Below, in pieces: positions 17,343 to 27,235 of a DNA stretch of 64,000 nucleotides. The stretch lies in the NCBI RefSeq assembly GCF_029945535.1, contig NZ_JAQSCU010000010.1:691290-755289 (forward strand), read 5' to 3'. Under the pieces are notes generated by a model. It saw only the letters and a list, made by a program, of their open reading frames with translations. It had not been told where the DNA came from and made no database searches. The translations under genes and the position numbers were made by a program. Each line of letters starts with the position of its first letter. The first letter of the stretch is position 1. The stretch is from Methylotenera sp. GTDB taxonomy: Bacteria; Pseudomonadota; Gammaproteobacteria; Burkholderiales; Methylophilaceae.

Positions 17343-20009
17343 TTAAATTTCTGAAGTAATGGCTTCTTTCAGTGCGATGATGCGTAAAGCATCAAGTTTT
17401 TGGCCTTTATTTGCTGAGATTAAGAAGGTGTCTTCAGCACGATTACCTAGGGTGTTAATTTTTGCATTATGCAGTTCAACTTCCAGTATTAGGAACTGAT
17501 GCGCCAAGGTGGCGAGTAGGCCAGGGCGGTCGTTGGCGATGATTTCTAGTTTGTGATTATTATTATCTGCTTCTTGTGTAATCGTGACTTGCGCCAAAAT
17601 AGGCATATGTTTTACTTGACGACTGATACGGCCTTTCAGTGGTGACTCTAATGGTTGAGTTTTATCAAGTTTTTGTGTGAGTTCTACTTCAATAAACTTT
17701 AATAAACCACTGTAACTTACAGACTTACCTGATTGATCTAAAACAATAAAGCTATCTAGAGCATAGGCGTGATCGGTGGTGTAAATCTTGGCTTCAACAA
17801 TGTTATAGCCCATGCGATCAAAAAAGTTACATATTCTTGCGAATAGGTCGTTTTGATCTTTGCTGTAAATCATTACTTGAATGCCATCACCACTTGGACT
17901 CAAACGAGCGCGAACAATTGGTTGTGTCGTATTCAGATGCGGCGTTAGAAGGCGACTGTGCCAAGCGATTTCATCACTTTCATGGCGAATAAAATAATTG
18001 GAGCCGAACTTTTCCCACAAATGCTCGTAAGAGTGTTTACTTAAGCCAAACTTATTGAGTCGCTCTGCAGCCTCTGACTTACGTGTTGCAATGGCTTGTT
18101 GAACATAGAGCAATTGGTTAGCTAATGCGTGCTTGGTCGCATTGAATAGGCTTTCTAATAGCCTTGCTTTCCATGCATTCCATACTAATGGGCTTGTGCC
18201 TCGAATGTCAGCAACGGTAAGTAAATACAGTGCTATCAATCGACGCTCGTTTTGAACAAAGCGTGAGAATGTTTCGATCACACTGGGATCTGATAAGTCT
18301 GATTTTTGTGCGGTAGAGGACATTTGTAAATGTGCGGCTACCAGCCATGCAACAAATGTGCTATCTGCTTTAGAAAGCCCATGTAACTTGCAAAATTTAA
18401 TCGCGTCTACCGTGCCAAGAGTTGAGTGATCGCCGCCACGGCCTTTTGCAATATCGTGGAATAAAGCCGCTAAATATAATAAATGTGGTGCGTCAAACTC
18501 TGCAAATAACCTACTGCACAATGGAAACTCATGTTTAAGCTCAGGCTTAGCAAAGCGGCGCAGATTAGCCAGTACATTAAGAATATGCTCGTCCACCGTG
18601 TATACGTGGAATAGATCATGCTGCATTTGGCCAATAATTTTGCCAAATGCTGGAATATAGCTACCTAAAATACCATAACGATTCATAGCGCGAAGTGCGT
18701 GATTGACGCCACTTGGCTGCGAGATGATTTCAATGAATAGTTTTTTATTAACAATATTTTGCCTGAAATCACGGTTAACTAAGCGTTTAACTCTTTGCAT
18801 ATTGCGTAGCAATGTCGCGCCCATCCCATCGAGTTCTGGATGCTGTTGCAATAATAAAAAAGCTTCAAAAATTGCTGACGGCTGTTGTTGCAATAATCCT
18901 GCTGTTTTAGCCTCTAATAATTGGTCATGCGACTCAAAGTGCGCATTGATAGATTTTACGATTGGTGGATTAACAGAAATAATTTGCTGAAAAGACTTGA
19001 GCAATACTTCGTTCATCAAGCTAACAAATTTTACGCTGCGGTAATAACTTTGCATTAGCTGCTCACTGGCGCGTTTGCGTGGTGTATTTACGTAGCCGAG
19101 CGAGTCGGCTAATTCGTTCTGAAAGTCAAACAATAAGCGGTCTTCACGACGTTTGCTGATGAAATGCAAGCGTATGCGTAATAATTGTAAATTGCTTTGA
19201 TGTTGCTGAATCTGTCTGGCTTCTAGTGCGGAAATAATATTTTGCTTGGTGAGCAAAGCCCAAATATTATTAGCTGCTGATTGGCGTGCACTAGCCATGT
19301 TCAAGCTTTGCGCAATCCACAATATCATGTGTAAGTCGCGTAAGCCGCCAGGGCTTTCTTTAATATTGGGCTCTAAATTATAGGCAGTATCATTAAATTT
19401 CGCATGACGATTGTTTTGCTCTTTTAGTTTGGCTGCAAAGAAGCCGGCAATTGCTGATGGGCTGCTTAGTGTGTGATTAATTCCATCTAAAAAATTTTCA
19501 TAAAAATTAGCTTCGCCGGTAATTAGGCGAGATTCGATTAAATTTGTTTGTACCGTAATATCTTTTTCTGCTTCGTGGACACACTCGCTTAAACTGCGTA
19601 CGCTATGGCCAACATTTAAGCCAATATCCCACAATAAACCTACCAGTACTTCTAGCTTGGCATTGATACTAGCATTAGCTTGTAGATCATCGGGCTTGTG
19701 TAGATCAGACTCTGGTAATAGGATAAGTAAGTCAATGTCAGAGTAGGGGTATAGCTCACCACGGCCATAACCACCCACGGCTATTAAGCAGCAGCGCTTA
19801 TCAATATCTGCTTGCTCCCAGATGTTAACAAGTATGCGATCTATCAGCTTACAGTGCTGCTTAAATAGGCGAGTGTTATTTGGCGTTTTTAGAAAATCAG
19901 TTTTTAACGCGAGAAAGCCATCTTTCAAATATTGCCGCAACGCGGCTATATTGTTCTTTTCAGACACCTTTTCCGTATTTACTTGACTGTTCTGATCATC
20001 CAATAACAT
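17343..20009 (-). CDS. glnD: [Protein-PII] uridylyltransferase / uridylyl-removing enzyme
   Basis: 888 aa nitrogen-status sensor that uridylylates PII when glutamine is low and removes UMP when it is high. Domains in order: nucleotidyltransferase with GGYGRGELYPYSDIDLLIL (residues 79-97, catalytic D91 and D93); PII-uridylyltransferase helical region with ESPGGLRDLHMILW; HD hydrolase domain with YLAALFHDIAKGRGGDHS; two C-terminal ACT domains (about 700 to the end) that sense glutamine. Length is normal for the family. It starts 4 nt after map and is co-transcribed with it, the usual arrangement. Confidence 0.96.
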   Translation of the reverse strand: MLLDDQNSQVNTEKVSEKNNIAALRQYLKDGFLALKTDFLKTPNNTRLFKQHCKLIDRILVNIWEQADIDKRCCLIAVGGYGRGELYPYSDIDLLILLPESDLHKPDDLQANASINAKLEVLVGLLWDIGLNVGHSVRSLSECVHEAEKDITVQTNLIESRLITGEANFYENFLDGINHTLSSPSAIAGFFAAKLKEQNNRHAKFNDTAYNLEPNIKESPGGLRDLHMILWIAQSLNMASARQSAANNIWALLTKQNIISALEARQIQQHQSNLQLLRIRLHFISKRREDRLLFDFQNELADSLGYVNTPRKRASEQLMQSYYRSVKFVSLMNEVLLKSFQQIISVNPPIVKSINAHFESHDQLLEAKTAGLLQQQPSAIFEAFLLLQQHPELDGMGATLLRNMQRVKRLVNRDFRQNIVNKKLFIEIISQPSGVNHALRAMNRYGILGSYIPAFGKIIGQMQHDLFHVYTVDEHILNVLANLRRFAKPELKHEFPLCSRLFAEFDAPHLLYLAALFHDIAKGRGGDHSTLGTVDAIKFCKLHGLSKADSTFVAWLVAAHLQMSSTAQKSDLSDPSVIETFSRFVQNERRLIALYLLTVADIRGTSPLVWNAWKARLLESLFNATKHALANQLLYVQQAIATRKSEAAERLNKFGLSKHSYEHLWEKFGSNYFIRHESDEIAWHSRLLTPHLNTTQPIVRARLSPSGDGIQVMIYSKDQNDLFARICNFFDRMGYNIVEAKIYTTDHAYALDSFIVLDQSGKSVSYSGLLKFIEVELTQKLDKTQPLESPLKGRISRQVKHMPILAQVTITQEADNNNHKLEIIANDRPGLLATLAHQFLILEVELHNAKINTLGNRAEDTFLISANKGQKLDALRIIALKEAITSEI

Positions 20010-20013
20010 TTGC

Positions 20014-20841
20014 TTAGATTGGCTTTTGAGAAGACTCTAGTTTTTGCCCAAACTCTGGGGCTGCTGGCGAGCCGCTAGATAAAGTCATCACTTCATAGCC
20101 TGTTTCCGTGACCAAAATCGTATGTTCCCATTGTGCAGATAAGCTGCGGTCTTTAGTAACGATGGTCCAGCCGTCTGGCATGTGTTTAATGTCACGTTTG
20201 CCTGCATTAATCATTGGTTCAATGGTAAACATCATGCCGGTTTTAAGCACGACCCCCATGCCAGGTTTGCCGTAATGCAATACTTGAGGATCTTCATGAA
20301 AGACTTTGCCGATTCCATGTCCGCAAAATTCACGCACCACACTATAGCCACTTTTCTCGGCAAACGTTTGAATAGCAAAACCAATATCGCCTAAGGTAGC
20401 GCCAGGTTTGACTTTACTAATGCCTAGCCACATGGCTTGATAAGTGATTTCACATAATCGCTTGGCTTGGCTGGTGACTTCACCCACATAAAACATACGG
20501 CTTGTGTCGCCGTGGTAACCGTCTTTAATCACGGTAATATCAATATTTACAATGTCGCCATTCTTAAGTGCTTTATCGCTAGGCACGCCATGGCAGATTT
20601 GCTGGTTAATCGAAGTACAAATCGATTTAGTGTAAGGTCTGTGTCCATCAGGCGCATAATTAAGCGGCGCTGGGATTGCTTTTTGTACATCAACAATATA
20701 ATCGTGACAAAGCTTGTCTAATTGGTCTGTTGTCACGCCATGTACAACGTGTGGTGTAATGAAATCAAGCACTTCAGAGGCAAGCTTGCCTGCGATGCGC
20801 ATTTTTTCTATATCTTGCTGATTTTTGATTGAGATTGCCAT
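20014..20841 (-). CDS. map: Methionine aminopeptidase, type I
   Basis: 275 aa cytosolic enzyme that removes the initiator methionine. The five metal ligands are all present: D101, D112, H175, E208 and E239; H83 in ICHGVPSD is the usual active-site histidine. No N-terminal zinc-finger extension. The C-terminus is about 11 residues longer than E. coli Map and polar. Normally map stands divergent to rpsB in proteobacteria; here an HDOD gene sits between them. Confidence 0.96.
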   Translation of the reverse strand: MAISIKNQQDIEKMRIAGKLASEVLDFITPHVVHGVTTDQLDKLCHDYIVDVQKAIPAPLNYAPDGHRPYTKSICTSINQQICHGVPSDKALKNGDIVNIDITVIKDGYHGDTSRMFYVGEVTSQAKRLCEITYQAMWLGISKVKPGATLGDIGFAIQTFAEKSGYSVVREFCGHGIGKVFHEDPQVLHYGKPGMGVVLKTGMMFTIEPMINAGKRDIKHMPDGWTIVTKDRSLSAQWEHTILVTETGYEVMTLSSGSPAAPEFGQKLESSQKPI

Positions 20842-20915
20842 GAGCTTGCTAACTTGTGAATATTAAACCTATTTTAGCATAGCAATTATTCATAATTTTA
20901 ATTTATAGCTAATGC

Positions 20916-21767
20916 CTACGGAATGTTTGAAGCGGCTACAGTTGGTGTACCTACAATCCGCATTACTTTGGCAACATCCATGCGTAAGAGTTCGGCGATA
21001 TCAGAGTAATCATCTGGCAAGGCGGCATCATCCCAGCCGTTAGCTGAGTGGCGTGCAAGATTCACTGCTAGTGTCACATTGCGCACACGCTGCTCACTTG
21101 ATGCGCCATCTTGCATGAGTTTGGAAAGTAGTGGCGGTAGCTGAAATGCTTCAACTAACTCTTTTTGTAAATCTAGTAATTTAAAGCCTAGCACCTTTTC
21201 TTGCACCGCTGCACTTCGTAGCGATTTATCCGCATGTTGCATGGCATATATTGCATTCATTTTGTCTGGCGAAAAACACCACATCAACATTTCAGATAAA
21301 TCATGCAACAACGCCGCAGTCCGTACCTCTTCCGCATGTAAATCGGCCAAATGCGTAGCCCAATCTGCAGCAAAATGAGCGGCTTGATGCGCGCGGCGGA
21401 CTAGTTTAAGTAAATGCATCAAAGCTGGAAGGTTAGTCTTTAACATGTCTTCAACCAAAACTTTAGGCGATAGATTTGTGAAAAATGACGTTATTCCCAT
21501 CATTAATATGGCTTGGTCAGCTTGGACTAAATCTTGCAGTTGTTTTTTACCTCTATGATTTTGAGAAAAGCTCAGTACTTTAAACACCATCATAGGGTCA
21601 TTCAGAACGGCTGTAGAAATAGCGCGTGCGCTTAAATTTTCCTCATCTTCTTTGAGGCGTGCGATTTCTCGTGCGGTATGCTTAAGAACAGGAATTTCTG
21701 CGTTCCTAATAAAGCTAATCCAAGTGTGGATGTCTTTTGAGGCAAGTTCTTGGGGTGTTGATGTCAT
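20916..21767 (-). CDS. HDOD-domain signalling protein
   Basis: 283 aa. An HDOD domain fills most of the protein: SARAISTAVLNDPMMVFKVLSFSQNH near residues 45-70, then ILMMGITSFFTNLSPK and AALLHDLSEMLMWCF around residue 150. The histidine-aspartate pair HD is kept in HDLSEM, but other metal residues of true HD phosphohydrolases are not evident, as usual for HDOD proteins. These proteins take part in signalling, often with cyclic-di-GMP or chemotaxis systems; the target here is unknown. The ATG has a GGAG site. It lies 75 nt before map and divergent from rpsB, with which it shares the 397-bp region 21,768-22,164. Confidence 0.85.
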   Translation of the reverse strand: MTSTPQELASKDIHTWISFIRNAEIPVLKHTAREIARLKEDEENLSARAISTAVLNDPMMVFKVLSFSQNHRGKKQLQDLVQADQAILMMGITSFFTNLSPKVLVEDMLKTNLPALMHLLKLVRRAHQAAHFAADWATHLADLHAEEVRTAALLHDLSEMLMWCFSPDKMNAIYAMQHADKSLRSAAVQEKVLGFKLLDLQKELVEAFQLPPLLSKLMQDGASSEQRVRNVTLAVNLARHSANGWDDAALPDDYSDIAELLRMDVAKVMRIVGTPTVAASNIP

Positions 21768-22164
21768 TACAATCTCCTTCAGTAGCTTCGTAACATACGC
21801 TAGTCAATTAAGTTTATATGCGATAAAAAGAGCTGAAAAAATAGTGCTTACCTTGCAATTGCTATACTTTAAATTAAAATGTCGCCCAACTGAGTTCACG
21901 TTAATTAAGTTAAGTCTGAATCTACTTTTGAATAAAGTGAAGAAATAAGCTAGTAAACTCATATGCTTAGTGGTATCATTTCGCCTCTGCAATTTGGCAG
22001 AAATGCATTTGTAAAAATGTAATGTTTGAATGCAGTTTTAAAATTTACATACAACCCAATCAAGGGTGCCTAAAATTTTGACGATTACTTTAAAGTAATT
22101 GCTTGTTAATTAAGGTGTTTTTGGAGTTGTGTGAATATATAACCCTTTTGAAAAGAGAATTATT
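21768..22164 (+). promoter_or_regulatory. rpsB promoter and leader region
   Basis: 397 bp without a gene. A possible -10 TATCAT (21974-21979) is followed by a GC-containing start region and a small hairpin TCTGC/GCAGA, but no good -35 is seen. Near 22084-22099 lies a perfect 16-bp inverted repeat ATTACTTTAAAGTAAT, 65 nt before the rpsB start. In enterobacteria the rpsB leader binds ribosomal protein S2 for autogenous control; whether this leader does so cannot be told by eye. Confidence 0.45.
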
Positions 22165-22911
22165 ATGTCAGTCACTATGCGTGATATGTTAGAAGCCGGC
22201 GTTCACTTCGGCCATCAAACCCGTTACTGGAACCCAAAAATGGCACCGTTCATTTTCGGCGATCGTAACAAAATCCATATTGTTAACCTTGAAAAAACAT
22301 TACCAATGTTTGAAGACGCGCTTAAACACGTGCGTACATTGGCTGCAAACAAAGGTCGTATCTTATTCGTTGGTACAAAGCGTCAAGCCCGTGATATCGT
22401 TAAAGAAGAAGCTAGCCGTGCTGGTTGCGCTTACGTGAATCACCGTTGGTTGGGCGGTATGTTAACTAACTTTAAAACAGTTAAACAATCTATCAAACGC
22501 CTTCACGACTTTGAAGTGATGTTGGAAGATGGCAGCTTAGAAAAATTCGGTAAAAAAGAAGCTTTAGGCTACAAGCGTGAAATTGAAAAATTAGAGCGTT
22601 CAATCGGTGGTATTAAAGAAATGGGCGGGTTGCCAGACGCTATTTTCATCATTGACGTTGGTCATGAAAGCGGTGCGATTACTGAAGCTGCTAAATTAGG
22701 CATTCCAGTGATTGGTATTGTTGATACAAACAACTCACCAGATGGCGTAGCTTTTGTGATTCCAGGAAACGATGACTCAAGCCGTGCAATTCGCTTGTAT
22801 GCTCGTGGTATTGCGGATGCTGTATTAGAAGGCCGTAACTCTGTGATTACTGAGCTTGTTAAATCAGCAAGTGAAGAGACTGCAGAAGTTGCTGAAGTTG
22901 CAGCTGCGTAA
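22165..22911 (+). CDS. rpsB: 30S ribosomal protein S2
   Basis: 248 aa, near the usual 241-250. It opens [26 protein letters not shown] and contains [14 protein letters not shown] and the [14 protein letters not shown] block typical of S2. The C-terminus ends in an acidic alanine-rich tail. The start ATG follows AAGAGA. It is the first gene of the rpsB-tsf operon; an intrinsic terminator in the gap to tsf should lower tsf expression relative to it. Confidence 0.98.
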   Translation: MSVTMRDMLEAGVHFGHQTRYWNPKMAPFIFGDRNKIHIVNLEKTLPMFEDALKHVRTLAANKGRILFVGTKRQARDIVKEEASRAGCAYVNHRWLGGMLTNFKTVKQSIKRLHDFEVMLEDGSLEKFGKKEALGYKREIEKLERSIGGIKEMGGLPDAIFIIDVGHESGAITEAAKLGIPVIGIVDTNNSPDGVAFVIPGNDDSSRAIRLYARGIADAVLEGRNSVITELVKSASEETAEVAEVAAA

Positions 22912-22924
22912 TTAGCGACACCTT

Positions 22925-22950
22925 AAAAGGGGCTTAAGAGCCCCTTTTTT
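22925..22950 (+). terminator. Terminator/attenuator between rpsB and tsf
   Basis: AAAAGGGGC, loop TTAAGA, GCCCCTTTTTT, 13 nt after the rpsB stop. A partial terminator at this place is known in other proteobacteria. Confidence 0.88.
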
Positions 22951-23059
22951 AATTTTAGAACTTACTTGATGAAATTAACGTTCTAAATAATAATTAAACA
23001 TTAAAATCAATAAACTAAGTCATAAATCTAATGTGACTTGTGAAATTTAGGAGCTTAAA

Positions 23060-23935
23060 ATGGCTGAAATTACCGCAAGTATGGTAAAAGAATTACGTGA
23101 GCGCACTGATGCGCCTATGATGGATTGTAAAAAGGCGTTATCTGAAGCAGAAGGCGATATGACACGCGGTGAAGAAATTCTACGTGTACGTTTCGGTAAT
23201 AAAGCAAGTAAAGCGGCAGGTCGCGTAGCTGCTGAAGGTACAGTAGGAATTTCAATCAGTGCTGATGGTAAAACTGGTGCAATGGTTGAAGTTAACTCTG
23301 AAACAGACTTCTGTGCTAAAAATGAAGACTTCTTGAAGTTTGTTAACGAATTAGCTGGCATTATTGCTAACAGCACTGCCGCTGATATCGAAGCTGTAGC
23401 AGCTCTGCCTATGAGTGGCGCAACTGTTGAAGAAACACGTGCTCAATTGGTTGGTAAAATTGGCGAAAATATTACGCCACGTCGCTTTGTGCGCCCAGCG
23501 ACACAAGGTAAATTATCTAGCTACGTTCACGGTGCTAAAATCGGTGTTTTAGTTGATTTAGTTGGTGGTGACGATGCATTAGCTAAAGATATTGCAATGC
23601 ACATTGCCGCAGCTAAACCAAAATCATTAGATGCTTCAGGTATTGATGCTAGTTTGATTGAAGCTGAACGTCGTGTTGCGATTGAAAAGGCAAAAGAAGC
23701 TGGCAAGCCAGAAGCGATGTTAGAAAAAATTGCTGACGGTACTGTTGCAAAATTCTTAAAAGAAGTGACTTTGTTAAGCCAAGTTTTTGTTAAAGATGAC
23801 AAAATGACGATTGAGCAATTGCTTAAATCTAAAGGCGCTTCAGTAGCTTCATTCACAATGTACACTGTAGGCGAAGGTATTGAGAAGGTTGTTGTAGATT
23901 ACGCAGCGGAAGTTGCTGCTGCTGCAAAAGTATAA
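23060..23935 (+). CDS. tsf: Elongation factor Ts
   Basis: 291 aa nucleotide-exchange factor for EF-Tu. The N-terminal UBA-like domain has [22 protein letters not shown]; the core carries [13 protein letters not shown], with the TDF-C motif that contacts EF-Tu. Length matches the betaproteobacterial family. The ATG has an AGGAG site. Confidence 0.98.
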   Translation: MAEITASMVKELRERTDAPMMDCKKALSEAEGDMTRGEEILRVRFGNKASKAAGRVAAEGTVGISISADGKTGAMVEVNSETDFCAKNEDFLKFVNELAGIIANSTAADIEAVAALPMSGATVEETRAQLVGKIGENITPRRFVRPATQGKLSSYVHGAKIGVLVDLVGGDDALAKDIAMHIAAAKPKSLDASGIDASLIEAERRVAIEKAKEAGKPEAMLEKIADGTVAKFLKEVTLLSQVFVKDDKMTIEQLLKSKGASVASFTMYTVGEGIEKVVVDYAAEVAAAAKV

Positions 23936-23994
23936 ATCTAAGCGTGATTATCAGGCTGCAAACGCTGCTTGATTGATTGCTAGATTCAAAAATT

Positions 23995-24028
23995 ATGGAC
24001 TAAGCGAGTGGCTTAGTCCATTTTTTTT
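23995..24028 (+). terminator. Intrinsic terminator after tsf
   Basis: ATGGACTAAGC, loop GAGTG, complementary arm, then eight T residues; 60 nt after the tsf stop. Confidence 0.92.
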
Positions 24029-24116
24029 AGCGAAAAATTAAGAATTATCGCGCTTATTTTGCCCATGAATAGTGGTTTTTATGCTTAAATAAGCAAACTT
24101 AAAAAAGAGGAATATT

Positions 24117-24833
24117 ATGGCCACACCAGCCTACAAACGCATCTTACTTAAACTATCTGGCGAAGCTTTAATGGGTGATGATGCATACGGTATTAATCGT
24201 GCCACCATTACTAGAATTGTCACAGAAGTGAAAGAGGTTGTTGATTTAGGTGTTCAGGTAGCAGTAGTTATTGGAGGCGGAAATATATTCCGTGGTGTTG
24301 CACCTGCAGCCGAAGGTATGGACAGGGCAACGGCTGATTACATGGGCATGCTGGCAACGGTCATGAACGCTATGGCGCTGCAAGACGCCATGAAAAATAT
24401 TGGTTTGAACGCACGCGTGCAAAGTGCGTTAAACATCGAACAAGTTGCCGAGCCGTATATTCGCGGCAAAGCCATTCGTTATTTGGAAGAAGGGCGTGTG
24501 GTGATATTTGGTGCGGGCACTGGTAATCCATTTTTCACTACAGATACAGCTGCTGCTTTGCGTGGCATGGAAATGAATGCAGAAATCGTCATTAAAGCAA
24601 CGAAGGTTGATGGTGTTTATACCGACGACCCAAAAACCAACCCGGAGGCGATGCGCTATAAAACCATTACTTTTGATGAGGCTATCAATAAAAACCTTAA
24701 AGTAATGGATGCCACAGCACTCACGTTATGTCGAGATCAGAAGTTGCCGATTTCAGTCTTTAGTATTTTTAAGCAAGGTGCGCTTAAAAAAGTGGTGATG
24801 GGTGAAGACGAAGGTACGATGGTGACTCCTTAG
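24117..24833 (+). CDS. pyrH: UMP kinase
   Basis: 238 aa hexameric amino-acid-kinase-fold enzyme that phosphorylates UMP to [17 protein letters not shown] at the N-terminus, [11 protein letters not shown], and [17 protein letters not shown] are the substrate and ATP motifs; [16 protein letters not shown] is the late nucleotide loop. Starts after an AGAGGA site, behind the tsf terminator, so it probably has its own promoter; it begins the run through to rnhB. Confidence 0.98.
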   Translation: MATPAYKRILLKLSGEALMGDDAYGINRATITRIVTEVKEVVDLGVQVAVVIGGGNIFRGVAPAAEGMDRATADYMGMLATVMNAMALQDAMKNIGLNARVQSALNIEQVAEPYIRGKAIRYLEEGRVVIFGAGTGNPFFTTDTAAALRGMEMNAEIVIKATKVDGVYTDDPKTNPEAMRYKTITFDEAINKNLKVMDATALTLCRDQKLPISVFSIFKQGALKKVVMGEDEGTMVTP

Positions 24834-24938
24834 CGGTGACTCCATAAGCGTTGCAGCATAAATGTTTCGCTTTAAAAGTTGAAGCTGCGGCATAGTGGTG
24901 AATGTATAAAAATTATAAGTATTATGTTGGAGAAAGAA

Positions 24939-25496
24939 ATGTTAGACGATATTAAAAAAACGGTAGATCAGAAAATGCAGAGAGCTTTAGAGGCATTGAA
25001 GACTGATTTAGCCAAAGTGCGTACAGGTCGAGCTCACACAGGCTTGTTGGATCATGTGATGGTTGAATATTACGGCTCTATGGTTGCTGTCAATCAAGTA
25101 GCGAACGTTAATTTGGGTGATTCGCGCACAATTCATGTTCAGCCTTTTGAAAAAAGCATGATAGGTAAAGTTGAAAAGGCCATTCGCGATTGTGATTTGG
25201 GTCTAAATCCTGCAACTAACGGCGATTTGATTCGCGTACCTATGCCTATGCTCACTGAAGAGCGTCGTCGCGATATGACCAAAATTGTACGTTCTGAAGC
25301 TGAAGGCGCTAAAGTATCTGTGCGTAATGCGCGTCGTGATGCCAACGACACTTTGAAAAAATTACTAAAAGATAAAGAAATTTCTGAAGATGAAGAGCGT
25401 CGCGCGCAAGATGATGTTCAAAAAGCAACCGACAAAGCTGTGACGGAAATTGATAAAATGTTGCAAGTTAAAGAAGTTGAATTGATGGCTGTGTAA
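24939..25496 (+). CDS. frr: Ribosome recycling factor
   Basis: 185 aa, the canonical length, starting at the ATG at 24939 (GGAGAAAGA just upstream); in-frame ATGs at 24879 and 24924 would add unrelated residues. [20 protein letters not shown] and [35 protein letters not shown] are the coiled-coil and hinge signatures. It splits post-termination ribosomes together with EF-G. Confidence 0.98.
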   Translation: MLDDIKKTVDQKMQRALEALKTDLAKVRTGRAHTGLLDHVMVEYYGSMVAVNQVANVNLGDSRTIHVQPFEKSMIGKVEKAIRDCDLGLNPATNGDLIRVPMPMLTEERRRDMTKIVRSEAEGAKVSVRNARRDANDTLKKLLKDKEISEDEERRAQDDVQKATDKAVTEIDKMLQVKEVELMAV

Positions 25497-25568
25497 GAAA
25501 AATAGCGAATATACACTTGCAAACTATTCATCAATTTAAAGAGTCAGCTCAAATCGACTGGAGCCCAC

Positions 25569-26327
25569 GTGGGTTTTTTTACTAGCGCGACCCAAACTAT
25601 TCCGACTGCGGCCGAAATTCCTAAGCACATCGCCGTTATTATGGATGGTAATGGCCGTTGGGCTCGTAAGCGGTTTTTACCTAGAGTTGCAGGTCATAAA
25701 CGCGGAGTGGAAACTGTGCGTGATCTTGTTAAGTATTGCGTAACACTAAAAGTCGAGTATTTAACACTATTCGCTTTTAGTAGTGAGAATTGGCGCAGAC
25801 CAACAGAAGAAGTCTCATACCTGATGGGATTGTTCATGCACGCACTTAAGCGTGAAGTTGCAAAATTACATCAAAACAATATCAAGCTTATTATGATTGG
25901 TGACCACAGCCGCTTTGATGCAGAATTAGTGGCTCAAATTGAGGCTTCTGAGCAGTTAACTGCAAGTAATACAGGGTTGGTATTAACGATTGCCGCTAAT
26001 TATGGTGGTCGTTGGGATGTCTTGCAGGCCGTTAACAAAATGCAATTAGCGACACCGCAACTCACAGGTTTTTATCGAGAAGATCACCTTACCCCTTATC
26101 TTTCCATGAGTTACGCACCAGAGCCAGACTTGTTTATACGTACTGGTGGCGAAACGCGCATTAGTAACTTTCTTTTATGGCAACTGGCTTATACCGAGTT
26201 ATATTTTACGGATACGCTGTGGCCAGACTTCAATGAGGTGGCCTTTAATTTGGCTATTCAATCTTACCAAAACCGTGAACGTCGATTTGGCCGTACTAGC
26301 GAGCAGTTGGTTGAACCTAAAGCTTAA
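25569..26327 (+). CDS. uppS: Undecaprenyl diphosphate synthase (cis-prenyltransferase)
   Basis: 252 aa from a GTG at 25569 with a GGAG site; no ATG fits upstream. [16 protein letters not shown] holds the catalytic D26. [11 protein letters not shown] and [28 protein letters not shown] are the substrate-binding blocks. Makes the C55 carrier lipid for peptidoglycan and O-antigen. Followed by cdsA and dxr, the latter supplying isoprenoid precursors. Confidence 0.97.
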   Translation: MGFFTSATQTIPTAAEIPKHIAVIMDGNGRWARKRFLPRVAGHKRGVETVRDLVKYCVTLKVEYLTLFAFSSENWRRPTEEVSYLMGLFMHALKREVAKLHQNNIKLIMIGDHSRFDAELVAQIEASEQLTASNTGLVLTIAANYGGRWDVLQAVNKMQLATPQLTGFYREDHLTPYLSMSYAPEPDLFIRTGGETRISNFLLWQLAYTELYFTDTLWPDFNEVAFNLAIQSYQNRERRFGRTSEQLVEPKA

Positions 26328-26391
26328 TCGCGCTAACCTTATTTCAAAAGAATTCACAAAGCGCTAATTTCAACAATCACAACTTATACTT

Positions 26392-27219
26392 ATGCTAAAA
26401 ACTAGAGTCATCACAGCTGTCATTTTAACCATTGGTTTCCTAATGGTATTGTTTTTAGCCTCTAAAATGGTTTGGACTTGTTTTACGCTAGTGGCGACAC
26501 TAGTTGGCGTTTGGGAGTGGGCCAAACTCATTAAGCTCAATAAGCAAGAAACGCATATTTATGTGAGCTTTGCGCTAGCAATTGGATTGTTATTGATTTT
26601 TACAATTGATACGTCTTTTGCGTTATATCGCGATAAAATCATAGATGGTTTGCTGAAATTATCAGCTTTGTTTTGGATTGTATTTTCACCAATTTGGCTA
26701 ATTTCTCGAAAAAAAATTAATCAAAAATTACTCATGGCATGCTTAGGTTTGATACTCTTATTGGCCACTTGGATAGGATTAATTGGCTTGCAAAGTAAAA
26801 GTCCGTGGCTGTTGCTTGGGGTGCTTGCTATCGTTTGGCTGGCAGACATTGCCGCCTATTTCGCAGGCAAGCGTTTCGGCCGTCATAAACTTGCTCCTGA
26901 AATTAGCCCGGGAAAAACTTGGGAAGGGGTTGCTGGTGCAATATTAGCCGCAACTATTTATGGCCTAGTGTTTTGTTATTACATGCATTATAGTCGCTGG
27001 CTTATTGTTGGCTTATGGCTGATTGTGGTATTGAGTGTCATGGGCGATTTATTTGAGTCGCTGTTAAAACGCCAAGCAGGTGTGAAAGATAGTAGTCATT
27101 TATTACCAGGGCATGGCGGTGTTTTAGATAGAATCGATGGCCTAATACCGACTTTACCTTTGGTGTTGTTTTATATTTACTATCCTTTATTTTCAAGCCT
27201 GCAACTACATGTGCGCTAA
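26392..27219 (+). CDS. cdsA: Phosphatidate cytidylyltransferase
   Basis: 275 aa inner-membrane enzyme making CDP-diacylglycerol from phosphatidate and CTP. About eight hydrophobic segments; the family signature SLLKRQAGVKDSSHLLPGHG continues with GVLDRIDGL near the C-terminus (around residue 225-255), and FGRHKLAPEISPGKTWEG is the upstream conserved block. The ATG lacks a good Shine-Dalgarno. Its last nine codons run close to the dxr start. Confidence 0.96.
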   Translation: MLKTRVITAVILTIGFLMVLFLASKMVWTCFTLVATLVGVWEWAKLIKLNKQETHIYVSFALAIGLLLIFTIDTSFALYRDKIIDGLLKLSALFWIVFSPIWLISRKKINQKLLMACLGLILLLATWIGLIGLQSKSPWLLLGVLAIVWLADIAAYFAGKRFGRHKLAPEISPGKTWEGVAGAILAATIYGLVFCYYMHYSRWLIVGLWLIVVLSVMGDLFESLLKRQAGVKDSSHLLPGHGGVLDRIDGLIPTLPLVLFYIYYPLFSSLQLHVR

Positions 27220-27235
27220 ATCTGTAGGTCACCAA

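Noticed and set aside
21804-21992. 62-aa minus-strand frame upstream of rpsB
   Set aside because: Low-complexity A/T-rich frame in a promoter region with no start signal.
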